Shown here piece after piece: positions 44,554-54,036 of a stretch of 64,000 bases of DNA. The position numbers were made by a program, and so were the translations under genes. This DNA comes from CAXXOK01 sp001604115 (GTDB taxonomy: Bacteria; Bacillota; Clostridia; Christensenellales; Aristaeellaceae), in assembly GCA_034928535.1 (NCBI GenBank), contig JAYFOV010000019.1, forward strand, positions 1 to 64,000. Reading direction: 5' to 3'. The notes beneath the pieces were generated by a model. It saw only the letters and a list, made by a program, of their open reading frames with translations, was not told the origin of the DNA and did no database searches. The stretch's first letter is position 1. Each line of letters begins with the position of its first letter.

Positions 44554-44590
44554 AGCACATCACTCCTTGTTGAACCTTTGCCCGGGAGAT

Positions 44591-44620
44591 AAAGAAAAAG
44601 GAAGGCTACTTAACCTTCCG
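44591..44620 (-). terminator. Terminator of rpsT
   Basis: On the minus strand a GGAAGG/CCTTCC stem is followed by TTTTTCTTT. It lies 24 bases after the rpsT stop. Confidence 0.8.
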
Positions 44621-44643
44621 TTCTCTTGTGCACTTCAAAACAC

Positions 44644-44907
44644 TCACTGTGCGGCTTTGGCAGCCATCTTCGCCAAGCGAGCCTTCTTGCGGTTGGCCGT
44701 GTTCTTGTGGATGATTCCTTTAGCGGCCGCCTTATCGATAGCGGAGGCGGTCACGCTGTACTGCGTGCTCACATTCGCGGGGTTGGCCGCGAGCTCCGCG
44801 TCAAACTTCTTCATCGCGGTTTTCACCTTCGACTTGACAATGCGGTTGCGAAGATTCTTTTTCTCGCTGACCTTGACGCGCTTGATGGCGGATTGGATAT
44901 TGGGCAA
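44644..44907 (-). CDS. rpsT: 30S ribosomal protein S20
   Basis: 87 aa, a helical, Lys/Ala-rich protein binding 16S rRNA. The family start PNIQSAIKRVKVSEKKNLRNR and the SAIDKAAAKGIIHKNTANRKKARLAK end are typical. The start codon is TTG at 44905-44907, with AAGGAGG upstream. S20 is known in E. coli to use a rare start codon that supports autogenous control, and the same could hold here. Monocistronic with its own promoter and terminator. Confidence 0.97.
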   Translation of the reverse strand: MPNIQSAIKRVKVSEKKNLRNRIVKSKVKTAMKKFDAELAANPANVSTQYSVTASAIDKAAAKGIIHKNTANRKKARLAKMAAKAAQ

Positions 44908-44946
44908 CGTTCCTCACCTCCTTAAGTTTCATAAATCGCAAGGCTG

Positions 44947-44975
44947 ATTGTATCACGTGCGCACGGAAAATGCAA
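44947..44975 (-). promoter_or_regulatory. Promoter of rpsT
   Basis: On the minus strand TTGCAT (44970-44975) and TACAAT (44947-44952) have a 17-base spacer, about 40 bases before the start. Confidence 0.75.
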
Positions 44976-45147
44976 GGGCTATTTTCAGGAAATAGCACGA
45001 AACTTGCAGGTTTCGCCGCTGCATCGCCGCAGGCGCCTGTTCCCTGTGCCGCTTTCCTGCCCTGCCGCAGGGCGCCAGCCAGCAAGGGCCAGCCCCCGCA
45101 GGTGCACGCATCGTTTTTGCTCCGCCTTCACCATATCAAAATAACAC

Positions 45148-45176
45148 TTGACAAGAATACAACCTACGCCTATTAT
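45148..45176 (+). promoter_or_regulatory. Promoter of the pyrimidine operon
   Basis: TTGACA and TATTAT with a 17-base spacer. The leader to the pyrC GTG is only about 45 bases and contains a small ATGCG/CGCAT hairpin (45189-45205). There is no room for a PyrR-type anti-terminator. Confidence 0.8.
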
Positions 45177-45228
45177 ATGTAGTTGAGTATGCGTGAACTC
45201 GCATCGTAACGCGGAAGGGGAGCATCGT

Positions 45229-46503
45229 GTGAACGGCTTGCTGCATGGCGCTACGGTCTACCATCAGGGTAGCCTGCACAAACGGGATATCGCGTTTTGG
45301 CAGGGCAAGATCATCGATCAATCGGCATGGATCCGGCAGGGGGGGTATCCTGCGTTTCCTGTGATTCCTTCCGAAAATTGCATTGTTGTTCCCGGTTTCG
45401 CAGATGTTCACGTTCATTTGCGGGAACCGGGTTTTTCGTATAAAGAGACCATCCGCACGGGCACGCTGGCTGCGGCGCGCGGCGGCTACACCACGGTGTG
45501 CGCCATGCCAAACCTGAACCCCGCGCCGGATTCGCCGGAGCATCTTGCGCGGCAGCTGGACATCATCCGGCGGGATGCCTGCATCCAGGTGCTGCCCTAC
45601 GGGTGCATCACGCAGGGGCAAAAGGGCGCAGGCGCTTTGGTGGATTTTGCCGCCCTCGCCCCGGATGTGGCGGGCTTCAGTGATGACGGCCGCGGCGTGC
45701 AGGACGAGGCCACCATGCGCGAGGCCATGCGGCGCATCGCCGCGGTCGGCGGGCTGCTGGCCGCCCACTGCGAGCAGGACGAGTTGCTGCGCGGCGGCTA
45801 CATCCACGATGGCGGCTATGCCAAGGCGCACGGCCACCGAGGCATATGCAGCGAAAGCGAGTGGCAGCAGGTGGCGCGCGATCTGCGCCTGGCCAAGGAA
45901 ACCGGTTGCCGCTACCATGTTTGCCACGTTTCCACCCGGGAAAGCATCGCCCTCATCCGCAAAGCCAAGGCCGAGGGCGTGGATGTGACCTGTGAAACCG
46001 CCCCGCACTACCTGCTGTTGTGCGATGAGGATCTGCAGGAGGATGGCCGCTTCAAGATGAACCCGCCGCTCCGTGCCCGCGCGGACCGGGATGCGCTGGT
46101 GCAGGGCGTACTGGATGGCACCATCGACATGATTGCCACTGACCACGCGCCCCACGCCGCCGCGGAAAAGGCCAAGGGGCTCGCAGGCAGCGCCATGGGC
46201 ATCGTCGGGCTGGAAACCGCCTTTGCCGTGCTCTACACAGGCTTGGTCAGGGCAGGCGTGATGCCGCTGGAAAGGCTGCTGTACATGCTCACGGAGGCGC
46301 CCCGTGCCCGTTTTGGCCTGCCTGCGATGGATTTTGCCCCCGGGCAGGCGGCGGATATGGCTATGATCAACCTGGAAGCCCAATGGACCGTCACCCCGGA
46401 GGATTTTATCTCCCTCGGGCATGCCACCCCTTTTGCGGGCTGGCAGGTATACGGACGCTGTGAACGCACTTTGGCAGGAGGCAAAACCGTATGGCAATGC
46501 TGA
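45229..46503 (+). CDS. pyrC: Dihydroorotase
   Basis: 424 aa from the GTG at 45229, chosen because GAAGGGGAG lies six bases before it and the length is the family norm. It closes carbamoyl-aspartate to dihydroorotate. Metal-binding HVHLREPG, the PYGCITQG and HCEQDELL segments, HVCHVSTRESI, and the catalytic Asp in MIATDHAPHAAAEK are present. It is the first of nine genes for UMP synthesis and overlaps carA by 13 bases. Confidence 0.95.
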   Translation: MNGLLHGATVYHQGSLHKRDIAFWQGKIIDQSAWIRQGGYPAFPVIPSENCIVVPGFADVHVHLREPGFSYKETIRTGTLAAARGGYTTVCAMPNLNPAPDSPEHLARQLDIIRRDACIQVLPYGCITQGQKGAGALVDFAALAPDVAGFSDDGRGVQDEATMREAMRRIAAVGGLLAAHCEQDELLRGGYIHDGGYAKAHGHRGICSESEWQQVARDLRLAKETGCRYHVCHVSTRESIALIRKAKAEGVDVTCETAPHYLLLCDEDLQEDGRFKMNPPLRARADRDALVQGVLDGTIDMIATDHAPHAAAEKAKGLAGSAMGIVGLETAFAVLYTGLVRAGVMPLERLLYMLTEAPRARFGLPAMDFAPGQAADMAMINLEAQWTVTPEDFISLGHATPFAGWQVYGRCERTLAGGKTVWQC

Positions 46504-47594
46504 ACCGGAAGCTGGTCATGGAAAACGGCACGGAATTTCTGGGCGCAGGCTTTGGCGCCCATACCGACGCCCTGTGTGAAATGGTCTTTAACACTTCCCT
46601 GGTCGGGTATCAGGAAATCGTGTCCGACCCCAGCTACGCGGCGCAGATGGTGGTCATGACCTACCCGCTGATCGGCAACTACGGCGTGACCACGGAGGAT
46701 TATGAAACCCGCTGCCCGGCCATGGGCGCGCTGGTCGTACGGGAATACAATGACCTGCCCAGCAATTTCCGCTACACCAAAACCCTGGGCGAGCTGCTGG
46801 AGGAAAACAACATCCCCGGCATCCAAGGCGTGGATACCCGTATGATCGGCCGGATGATCCGCAGCCAGGGCAGCCAGCGCGGCTTGATCTGTGATGCTCA
46901 AACCCCGCTTGACGAAGCAATGGCGCGCATCCGCGCCTACCAATACCCACGCGATGTGGTCGCCCGCGTCAGCAGCCGAAAAAAGTGGTACGCACGCACA
47001 CCCAACGCGCGTTTTACCGTAGTGTGCATGGACTGTGGGGTCAAGCTGAACATCATCCGCAAACTGCGCGCCTTTGGCTGCAATGTGCTGGTGGTGCCGT
47101 TTGATACGCCCGCCGACGCCATCATGCGTTTCAAGCCGGATGGGCTGTTCCTCTCCAACGGCCCCGGCGACCCGGAGGATGTGACCCCCGTGATCGACAC
47201 CGTGCGCACGCTGCGCGGCCAATTGCCCATCTTTGGCATCTGCCTGGGGCATCAGATGATCGCGCTGGCCTATGGCGCCAAAACCTATAAGATGAAGTTC
47301 GGCCACCGCGGCGGCAACCACCCGGTGCAGAACCTGCGCACCGGCAAGGTGGAGATCACAAGCCAAAACCATAGCTTCGCGGTGGATGCGGACAGCCTGC
47401 AGGGCACCGGCCTCACGCTGACGCACATCAACCTGCTGGACAACACCGCCGAGGGCATGGCCTGCGAGGCGGATCGGCTCTTTTCCGTACAGTATCACCC
47501 CGAAAGCGCCCCCGGCCCACAGGACAGCGCCTACCTCTTTGGGCAGTTCCTGGCGCTGATGGCCAGCGAAAAGGAGGGCAAAGCCCATGCCTAA
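46491..47594 (+). CDS. carA: Carbamoyl-phosphate synthase, glutaminase subunit
   Basis: 367 aa, AGGAGG before the ATG. It hydrolyses glutamine and feeds ammonia to CarB. The CPSase small N-terminal domain (residues 1-150) is followed by a class I glutamine amidotransferase with the nucleophilic Cys in FGICLGHQMIALAYG and the His-Glu of VQYHPESAPGP. The end overlaps the carB start. Confidence 0.96.
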   Translation: MAMLNRKLVMENGTEFLGAGFGAHTDALCEMVFNTSLVGYQEIVSDPSYAAQMVVMTYPLIGNYGVTTEDYETRCPAMGALVVREYNDLPSNFRYTKTLGELLEENNIPGIQGVDTRMIGRMIRSQGSQRGLICDAQTPLDEAMARIRAYQYPRDVVARVSSRKKWYARTPNARFTVVCMDCGVKLNIIRKLRAFGCNVLVVPFDTPADAIMRFKPDGLFLSNGPGDPEDVTPVIDTVRTLRGQLPIFGICLGHQMIALAYGAKTYKMKFGHRGGNHPVQNLRTGKVEITSQNHSFAVDADSLQGTGLTLTHINLLDNTAEGMACEADRLFSVQYHPESAPGPQDSAYLFGQFLALMASEKEGKAHA

Positions 47595-50500
47595 GCGCAG
47601 CGACATCCACCGCATACTGGTGATCGGCTCCGGCCCCATCGTGATCGGGCAGGCCGCCGAGTTTGACTATGCCGGCACGCAGGCGTGCCTTGCCCTGCGG
47701 GAAGAGGGCTACGAAGTCATCCTGGTCAACTCCAACCCCGCCACCATCATGACGGACACCCACATCGCCGATAAGGTGTATATGGAGCCCCTCACGCTGG
47801 AGTATGTGGCCAAGATCATCCGCTTTGAGCGGCCGGACGCCATCCTGCCTGGGCTGGGCGGGCAAACAGGGCTCAACCTGGCCATGCAGCTGTCCCGCAA
47901 GGGCGTGCTGGAGGAGTGCGATGTGGAACTGCTGGGCACCAGCTTTGCCTCCATCGACATGGCGGAAGATCGGGAAAAGTTCAAGGCGCTGTGCCAGCGG
48001 CTGGGCGAGCCGGTGCTTGCCAGCCAGATCGCCACCACCATCCAGGAAGGGCTGGCCGCCGCGCAGGCCATCGGCTACCCGGTGGTGCTGCGCCCCGCCT
48101 TCACGCTGGGCGGCACCGGCGGCGGCTTTGCCGACACGCCTGAAGAACTGGTGCCCATGATGGAGCACGCCCTGCAGCTTTCCCCCGTGCATCAGGTGCT
48201 GGTGGAAAAGAGCATCAAAGGCTATAAGGAAATCGAATACGAAGTGATGCGGGATGCCAACGACACCGCCATTGCCATCTGCAATATGGAAAATTTGGAT
48301 CCCGTAGGCGTACACACCGGGGACAGCATCGTCGTGTGCCCCAGCCAGACCCTCACCAACAAGGAATACCATATGCTCCGGGACAGCGCGCTGCGCATCA
48401 TCCGCGCGCTGGAAATCGAAGGCGGCTGCAATGTGCAGTTCGCGCTGGATCCTTACAGCTTTGGCTACTACGTGATCGAGGTAAACCCCCGCGTGAGCCG
48501 CTCCTCCGCGCTGGCCAGCAAGGCAAGCGGCTACCCCATTGCACGGGTTTCCGCCAAGGTGGCGGTGGGCATGCACCTGAACGAGATCCCACTGGCCAAC
48601 ACCCCCGCCTGTTTTGAGCCCGCGCTGGATTATGTGGTCACCAAAATTGCACGTTTCCCCTTTGACAAGCTGGAAGGCACCAGCAACCGCCTTTCCACCC
48701 AAATGAAGGCCACCGGCGAGGTCATGAGCATCGGCCGCACCTTTGAGGAAAGCCTGCTCAAGGCCATCCGCTCGCTGGAGGCCGGCGCATGCCACCTCTA
48801 CAGCCCCAAGTTTGACGGGCGCAAGGCCGATTGGCTGCTCCAGTACATCCACGACGCCACGGACGACCGCATTTTCGCCATCGCACAGCTCATCCGCATG
48901 GGGGTGGATTTGAGCCTGATCTACAACCAGACCATGATCGACATGTTCTTTCTGGAAAAAATGCGCAACATCATCGAGTTTGAGCCGGTGCTCAAAGCCG
49001 GCCCGGGGGACGCCGCCGTGCTGGCCGCCGCCAAGCGCCTGGGCGTGGGCGACCGCTACATCGGCCAGTGCTGGGGCATGAAGGAGGGCGATGTGTTCCG
49101 CCTGCGCCAGCAGCTCGGCCTGATGCCCGTCTATAAGATGATCGACACCTGCGCCAGCGAGTTCGACAGCTACGTACCCTATTTTTACTCCACCTATGAG
49201 CGGGAAAACGAATCCATCGTATCCGAGCGTAAAAAGATCGTGGTGCTGGGCTCCGGCCCCATCCGCATCGGGCAGGGGGTGGAGTTTGACTACTCCACCG
49301 TGCACGCCATCTGGACCATCCGCCAGGCGGGGTATGAGGCGATCATCATCAACAACAACCCGGAAACCGTATCCACCGACTATACCACCAGCGACAAGCT
49401 CTACTTTGAACCTCTTACGGTGGAGGACGTGATGAACATCCTCACCCTGGAAAAACCCGAAGGCGTGATCGTGAGCCTGGGCGGGCAAACGGCCATCAAT
49501 CTGGCGGAGCGCCTGCACGCGATGGGCGTGACCATCATCGGCACCGATGTGACCGCCATCCACCGCGCCGAAAACCGCGACGCCTTTGAAAAGATCATGA
49601 ACGAGCTGGGCATTCCCCAGCCGCCGGGCGAGGCCGTCACGGACATCGAGGCCGGCGTGCGCGCCGCCGAGCGCATTGGCTACCCGGTGCTGGTGCGCCC
49701 CAGCTACGTGCTGGGCGGCCGCGCCATGCAGATCGTGAACAACGAGCAGGCCCTGCGCCACTACCTGCACACCGCCGTGCAATTGGATGTGGATGAGCCT
49801 GTGCTGGTGGATCAGTACATCATCGGCAAAGAGCTGGAAACCGACGCCGTGTGCGATGGGGAGCATGTGTACATCCCCGGCGTGATGGAGCATGTGGAGC
49901 GCACGGGCGTGCACAGCGGCGATTCCATCAGCGTCTACCCCACGTTCTCGGTTAGCGAGCGGGCGCGCCAGACCATCATCGACTATACGGTGCGCCTGGG
50001 GCTGGGCATCGGCATCAAGGGGCTGTACAACATCCAGTTCATTGTCGATAAGCAGGATCATGTGTTTGTGATCGAGGTGAACCCCCGCTCCAGCCGCACG
50101 GTGCCCTTCATCAGCAAGGCGGCAGGCGTGCCGCTGGCGGATATCGGCACCCGCGTGATGCTGGGGCAGAGCCTGCGGGCGCAGGGCATCACGGATGTCA
50201 TCGCTCCGGCCAAAAAACGCTGGTATGTCAAGGCGCCGGCATTCAGCTTCAGCAAGCTGCGGGGCATGGACGCCTACCTGAGCCCGGAGATGAAATCCAC
50301 AGGCGAAGCCATCGGCTATGACGATACCCTCAACCGCGCGCTGTACAAGGCCATGCAATCCAGCGGCATGAACGTGAGCAATTTTGGCACGCTGTTTGTG
50401 ACCATTGCCGACAGCGATAAACCGGAAGCGCTGCCGCTCATCCGCCGCTTTTACAACCTTGGCTTTAACATCGAAGCCACGGGCGGCACGGCGGAATACC

Positions 50501-50769
50501 TCAAGGAGCACGGCATCCGCACGCGAGTGCGCCGCAAGCTCAGCGAGGGCAGCGAGGAAATTCTCCAATCCCTGCGGCAGGGGCACGTCAACTACGTGAT
50601 CAACACCCGCACGCCGGGCAGCGACAGCCACGAGACCGATGGCGCGAAAATTCGCCGCTGCGCCGTGGAAAACAATGTGACCATCTTTACCGCGCTGGAT
50701 ACGGTGCGCGTGCTGCTGGATGTGCTGGAGGAGATCACCCTGTGCGTATCCACCATTGACGCGGATTGA
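47587..50769 (+). CDS. carB: Carbamoyl-phosphate synthase, large subunit
   Basis: 1060 aa, the normal length. Two homologous ATP-grasp synthetase halves are seen: IGSGPIVIGQAAEFDYAG (about 14-31) and LGSGPIRIGQGVEFDYST (about 555-572). A C-terminal allosteric domain follows (ADSDKPEALPLIRRF...). It makes carbamoyl phosphate, used here for pyrimidines and perhaps arginine. A long antisense open frame covers it, a consequence of GC-rich codons. 143 bases separate it from pyrK. Confidence 0.97.
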   Translation: MPKRSDIHRILVIGSGPIVIGQAAEFDYAGTQACLALREEGYEVILVNSNPATIMTDTHIADKVYMEPLTLEYVAKIIRFERPDAILPGLGGQTGLNLAMQLSRKGVLEECDVELLGTSFASIDMAEDREKFKALCQRLGEPVLASQIATTIQEGLAAAQAIGYPVVLRPAFTLGGTGGGFADTPEELVPMMEHALQLSPVHQVLVEKSIKGYKEIEYEVMRDANDTAIAICNMENLDPVGVHTGDSIVVCPSQTLTNKEYHMLRDSALRIIRALEIEGGCNVQFALDPYSFGYYVIEVNPRVSRSSALASKASGYPIARVSAKVAVGMHLNEIPLANTPACFEPALDYVVTKIARFPFDKLEGTSNRLSTQMKATGEVMSIGRTFEESLLKAIRSLEAGACHLYSPKFDGRKADWLLQYIHDATDDRIFAIAQLIRMGVDLSLIYNQTMIDMFFLEKMRNIIEFEPVLKAGPGDAAVLAAAKRLGVGDRYIGQCWGMKEGDVFRLRQQLGLMPVYKMIDTCASEFDSYVPYFYSTYERENESIVSERKKIVVLGSGPIRIGQGVEFDYSTVHAIWTIRQAGYEAIIINNNPETVSTDYTTSDKLYFEPLTVEDVMNILTLEKPEGVIVSLGGQTAINLAERLHAMGVTIIGTDVTAIHRAENRDAFEKIMNELGIPQPPGEAVTDIEAGVRAAERIGYPVLVRPSYVLGGRAMQIVNNEQALRHYLHTAVQLDVDEPVLVDQYIIGKELETDAVCDGEHVYIPGVMEHVERTGVHSGDSISVYPTFSVSERARQTIIDYTVRLGLGIGIKGLYNIQFIVDKQDHVFVIEVNPRSSRTVPFISKAAGVPLADIGTRVMLGQSLRAQGITDVIAPAKKRWYVKAPAFSFSKLRGMDAYLSPEMKSTGEAIGYDDTLNRALYKAMQSSGMNVSNFGTLFVTIADSDKPEALPLIRRFYNLGFNIEATGGTAEYLKEHGIRTRVRRKLSEGSEEILQSLRQGHVNYVINTRTPGSDSHETDGAKIRRCAVENNVTIFTALDTVRVLLDVLEEITLCVSTIDAD

Positions 50770-50912
50770 CCTCGGCGCCATGCAGGCCTGCCGCTAAAGC
50801 ACGCTGCCCGCGACGGGCAGGGCGCAACGCATGCGCACCCCCAATACCACGCCGCGCATGGGCGTTTTCCCACGGCGGGAAGCACGCCCACGCCCAAGAA
50901 AGGAACCCAATC

Positions 50913-51671
50913 ATGCGCTACACCGTGACTGAGAACCGCGCCCTCACAAACCATGCCTACCGCATGACGCTGGTGGGCGATACCAGCACACTTACACACC
51001 CGGGGCAATTTGTGCAGGTGCAGGTGCCCGGCTTTTACCTGCGCCGCCCGCTGTCCGTCTTTGATTTCCGCGCTGCCGAGGCCGGCTCCATGACGTTGGT
51101 CTACAAAGCCCTGAGCCACGGCACCGAGGCCATGGCTGCCATGCCTGTGGGTACCGAGGTGGATGTGCTGCCCGGGCTGGGCAACGGCTTCATGCCGGAA
51201 CTGCCCGCCGCCGCCCGCGCCAAGGCGCCGCTGTTGGTGGGCGGTGGCATCGGCACACCGCCGCTGTACGGCCTGTGCAAAACGCTGCTCGCACTGGGGC
51301 AAACTCCCTCGGTGGTGCTGGGGTTTGGCAGCGCCAGTGAGGTGATCCTGCAGCAGGAGTTTCTGGCGTTGGGCGTGCCGGTGCAGGTGACCACTGCGGA
51401 TGGCAGCGCCGGCGCTAAAGGCTTTGTGACCGATGCGCCGGTTGCGCGCTCAGGCGGGTTTGATTATGTTTACACCTGTGGTCCCGAAGCCATGCTCAAA
51501 GCCGTGTACGATTTGTGCGACCGGCATGGCGCGGATGGGCAGTTCAGCTTTGAGGAGCGCATGGCCTGCGGCTTTGGCGCGTGTATGGGGTGCAGCTGCC
51601 GCACCAAATACGGCAGCAAGCGCATCTGTAAGGAAGGCCCCGTGCTCGTAAAGGAGGAGATTCTATGGTAG
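50913..51671 (+). CDS. pyrK: Dihydroorotate dehydrogenase electron-transfer subunit
   Basis: 252 aa, ATG at 50913 with AAAGGAA upstream. The ferredoxin-reductase fold binds FAD (FYLRRPLSVFDF) and NAD (VGGGIGTPPLYGLCK). A C-terminal [2Fe-2S] cluster motif has four cysteines in MACGFGACMGCSC and RICKEGPV. With class 1B PyrD it links dihydroorotate oxidation to NAD+. The stop overlaps the pyrD start. Confidence 0.96.
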   Translation: MRYTVTENRALTNHAYRMTLVGDTSTLTHPGQFVQVQVPGFYLRRPLSVFDFRAAEAGSMTLVYKALSHGTEAMAAMPVGTEVDVLPGLGNGFMPELPAAARAKAPLLVGGGIGTPPLYGLCKTLLALGQTPSVVLGFGSASEVILQQEFLALGVPVQVTTADGSAGAKGFVTDAPVARSGGFDYVYTCGPEAMLKAVYDLCDRHGADGQFSFEERMACGFGACMGCSCRTKYGSKRICKEGPVLVKEEILW

Positions 51672-52579
51672 ACATGCGTGTGACCCTCAGCGGCACCGAG
51701 CTTGCCAACCCCGTGATCCCCGCCAGCGGCACGTTCGGGTTTGGGCAGGAGTTCCGCCCGTATTACGATATCAACATGCTGGGCACGTTCAGCTTCAAGG
51801 GCACCACGGCGGAACCCCGCTTTGGCAATGAAACGCCGCGCATCGCGGAGTGCACGGCGGGCATGCTCAATGCGGTCGGCCTGCAAAATCCGGGGGTGGA
51901 TCACGTGATCGCCCAGGAACTGCCGGAGCTGGCCACGTTTTTCCACAAGCCGGTCATGGCCAACGTGAATGGCTTTTCCCTGGAGGAGTATGTGCATGTG
52001 GCGCGCCTGCTGGACGCGCAGCCCACCGTCGGCTGGCTGGAGGTGAACATCAGCTGCCCCAATGTGCACGGGGGCGGCATGGCCTTTGGCACCAACGCCG
52101 AAAACGCCGCCGCCGTGACCCGCGCCGTCAAGGCCGCCACCACCAAGCCTGTATACATCAAGCTCAGCCCCAACGTGACGGACATCGTAGCCATCGCCAA
52201 GGCGTGCGAAGATGCGGGCGCGGATGGGCTCAGCCTCATCAATACGCTGCTGGGCATGCGCATCAGCCTGCGCACCCGCAAACCCATCCTGGCCAACACC
52301 ACGGGCGGGTTTTCCGGCCCGGCCATCTTCCCGGTCGCGCTGCGCATGGTTTATCAGGTGGCGCGCGCGGTCAGGGTGCCCGTCATCGGCATGGGCGGAG
52401 TCGCCACCGCCGAGGATGTGCTGGAGATGATGCTCGCGGGCGCAACCGCCGTGCAGGTGGGCGCAGCCAATCTGGTGAATCCATACGCCTGTAAGGAGAT
52501 CATCGAAACCTTGCCGCAGGTGATGGAACGATATGGCATTCAATCCCTGACCGACATCATAGGAGGTGCGTGGAAATGA
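51665..52579 (+). CDS. pyrD: Dihydroorotate dehydrogenase, class 1B catalytic subunit
   Basis: 304 aa, AAAGGAGG before the start. TIM barrel with FMN-binding segments (NPVIPASGTFGFG, VGLQNPGVDHV, LINTLLGM). The catalytic Cys of NISCPNVHGGG marks class 1. The pyrK neighbour makes it class 1B, NAD-dependent. The end overlaps pyrF (ATGA). Confidence 0.96.
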   Translation: MVDMRVTLSGTELANPVIPASGTFGFGQEFRPYYDINMLGTFSFKGTTAEPRFGNETPRIAECTAGMLNAVGLQNPGVDHVIAQELPELATFFHKPVMANVNGFSLEEYVHVARLLDAQPTVGWLEVNISCPNVHGGGMAFGTNAENAAAVTRAVKAATTKPVYIKLSPNVTDIVAIAKACEDAGADGLSLINTLLGMRISLRTRKPILANTTGGFSGPAIFPVALRMVYQVARAVRVPVIGMGGVATAEDVLEMMLAGATAVQVGAANLVNPYACKEIIETLPQVMERYGIQSLTDIIGGAWK

Positions 52580-53292
52580 CCAACCAACGCAAAAAAGGCG
52601 ATGTGATCATCGCGCTGGACTTTCCCACCGCAGCAGAGGTATATGGCTTTTTGGCCGGCTTTGAGGATGAGAAGCCCTTTGTGAAGATCGGCATGGAGCT
52701 CTACTACGCCGAAGGCCCCAAGATCGTCCGGGAAATCAAGGCGCGCGGGCACAAGATCTTTCTGGATCTGAAGCTGCACGATATTCCCAACACCGTCCAG
52801 CGCGCCATGCGTGTGCTTTCCGCCCTGGATGTGGATATGGTCAACCTGCACGCGGCCGGCACCATCGATATGATGAAGGCTGCCCTGCAAGGCCTGACCC
52901 GTGCCGATGGCACCCGCCCGCTGCTCATAGCGGTCACGCAGCTCACCAGCACCACTGAGGCACGCATGCAGCAAGAGCTGCTCATCGCCGCCCCCATGGA
53001 ACAGGCGGTGAGCCACTACGCCCACAATGCCATGCTCGCCGGGCTGGACGGCGTGGTGTGCTCTCCGCTGGAAGCCGCGGCCGTCAAGGCCGCCTGCGGC
53101 GATGCCTTCCAGACAGTCACGCCCGGCATCCGCTTTGCCGACAGCGCCGCCGACGATCAGGCGCGCGTCATGACCCCCGAAAAGGCACGCCTTGGCGGCA
53201 GTGATTACATCGTGGTCGGCCGCCCCATCACCGCCGCCGCCGATCCCGTGGCTGCCTACCGCCGCTGCGTAAAGGAATTTCTGGGGCAATAA
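52576..53292 (+). CDS. pyrF: Orotidine 5'-phosphate decarboxylase
   Basis: 238 aa from the ATG at 52576 (AGGAGG upstream, overlapping the pyrD stop). It makes UMP from OMP. The catalytic DxKxxD triad is in FLDLKLHDIPNT, phosphate-binding motifs are VTPGIRFA and YIVVGRPIT. Typical type 1 enzyme of Bacillota. Confidence 0.96.
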   Translation: MTNQRKKGDVIIALDFPTAAEVYGFLAGFEDEKPFVKIGMELYYAEGPKIVREIKARGHKIFLDLKLHDIPNTVQRAMRVLSALDVDMVNLHAAGTIDMMKAALQGLTRADGTRPLLIAVTQLTSTTEARMQQELLIAAPMEQAVSHYAHNAMLAGLDGVVCSPLEAAAVKAACGDAFQTVTPGIRFADSAADDQARVMTPEKARLGGSDYIVVGRPITAAADPVAAYRRCVKEFLGQ

Positions 53293-53358
53293 AGTCAATG
53301 GCGTTATCCCCCAGCGCCCATGCGCGTCCACCTGCCCACTATGAAAGGAGCGTTTTCC

Positions 53359-54000
53359 ATGCATCGGAAAATCGCGAAGGCTCTCCTGTCCATCCAGGCC
53401 GTTTTCCTGCGCCCGCAAGAACCCTTTACCTGGGCCAGCGGCATCCAAAGCCCCATCTACTGCGATAACCGCCTGACCCTCTCCGCGCCCGATGTGCGCA
53501 CCCTGGTCGAAAAAAGCCTGAAAAAAGTAATCGAGGATGAATACCCCGAGGCCGAGGTGCTCATGGGTACCAGCACCGCGGGCATCGCGCATGCGGCCAT
53601 CGTCGCCCACCTGATGGGGCTGCCCATGGGCTATGTGCGCAGCGGCAGCAAGGAACATGGCCGCAATAACCAGATCGAGGGCAAGCTGCTCCCCGGCCAG
53701 AAGGTGGTCGTGGTGGAGGATCTCATTTCCACCGGCGGCAGCGTGATTGAGGTGGTCGAAGCCCTGCGCGCCGCCGGCGCCGAGGTGCTGGGCATCGCCA
53801 GCATCTTTACCTACGGCATGCAAAAGGGGCTGGACAGGCTTGCCGCAGCCGGCGTGAAAAACGTGAGCCTTTCCAGCCTGGATGTGCTGGTGGAGGTGGC
53901 CGCCGAGACCGGTTACATCAAACCCGCCCACAAAGACGCTTTGCTGCGCTTCCGCGACAATCCCGCGGATGCAGGCTGGATGGCCGCCCTTGCGGAGTGA
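53359..54000 (+). CDS. pyrE: Orotate phosphoribosyltransferase
   Basis: 213 aa, ATG at 53359 with AAAGGAG upstream. It adds PRPP-derived ribose phosphate to orotate. The PRPP-binding motif is VVVVEDLISTGGS. The segments FTWASGIQSPIYCDNR and RSGSKEHGRNNQIEG are typical of PyrE. It lies between pyrF and pyrB. Confidence 0.96.
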   Translation: MHRKIAKALLSIQAVFLRPQEPFTWASGIQSPIYCDNRLTLSAPDVRTLVEKSLKKVIEDEYPEAEVLMGTSTAGIAHAAIVAHLMGLPMGYVRSGSKEHGRNNQIEGKLLPGQKVVVVEDLISTGGSVIEVVEALRAAGAEVLGIASIFTYGMQKGLDRLAAAGVKNVSLSSLDVLVEVAAETGYIKPAHKDALLRFRDNPADAGWMAALAE

Positions 54001-54036
54001 CCCCATACACCACCAAGTTTAGGGAGGTTTTGCACC

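Noticed and set aside
45177..45228. PyrR attenuator before the pyrimidine operon
   Set aside because: Only about 45 bases separate promoter and start codon. No anti-terminator or terminator pair fits.
47428..50781. A 1117-codon open frame antisense to carB
   Set aside because: It mirrors carB, is His/Ala/Gly-rich with no known motif, and arises from GC-rich third positions. The same applies to long antisense frames over leuS, gltX-glnS and the topoisomerase genes.
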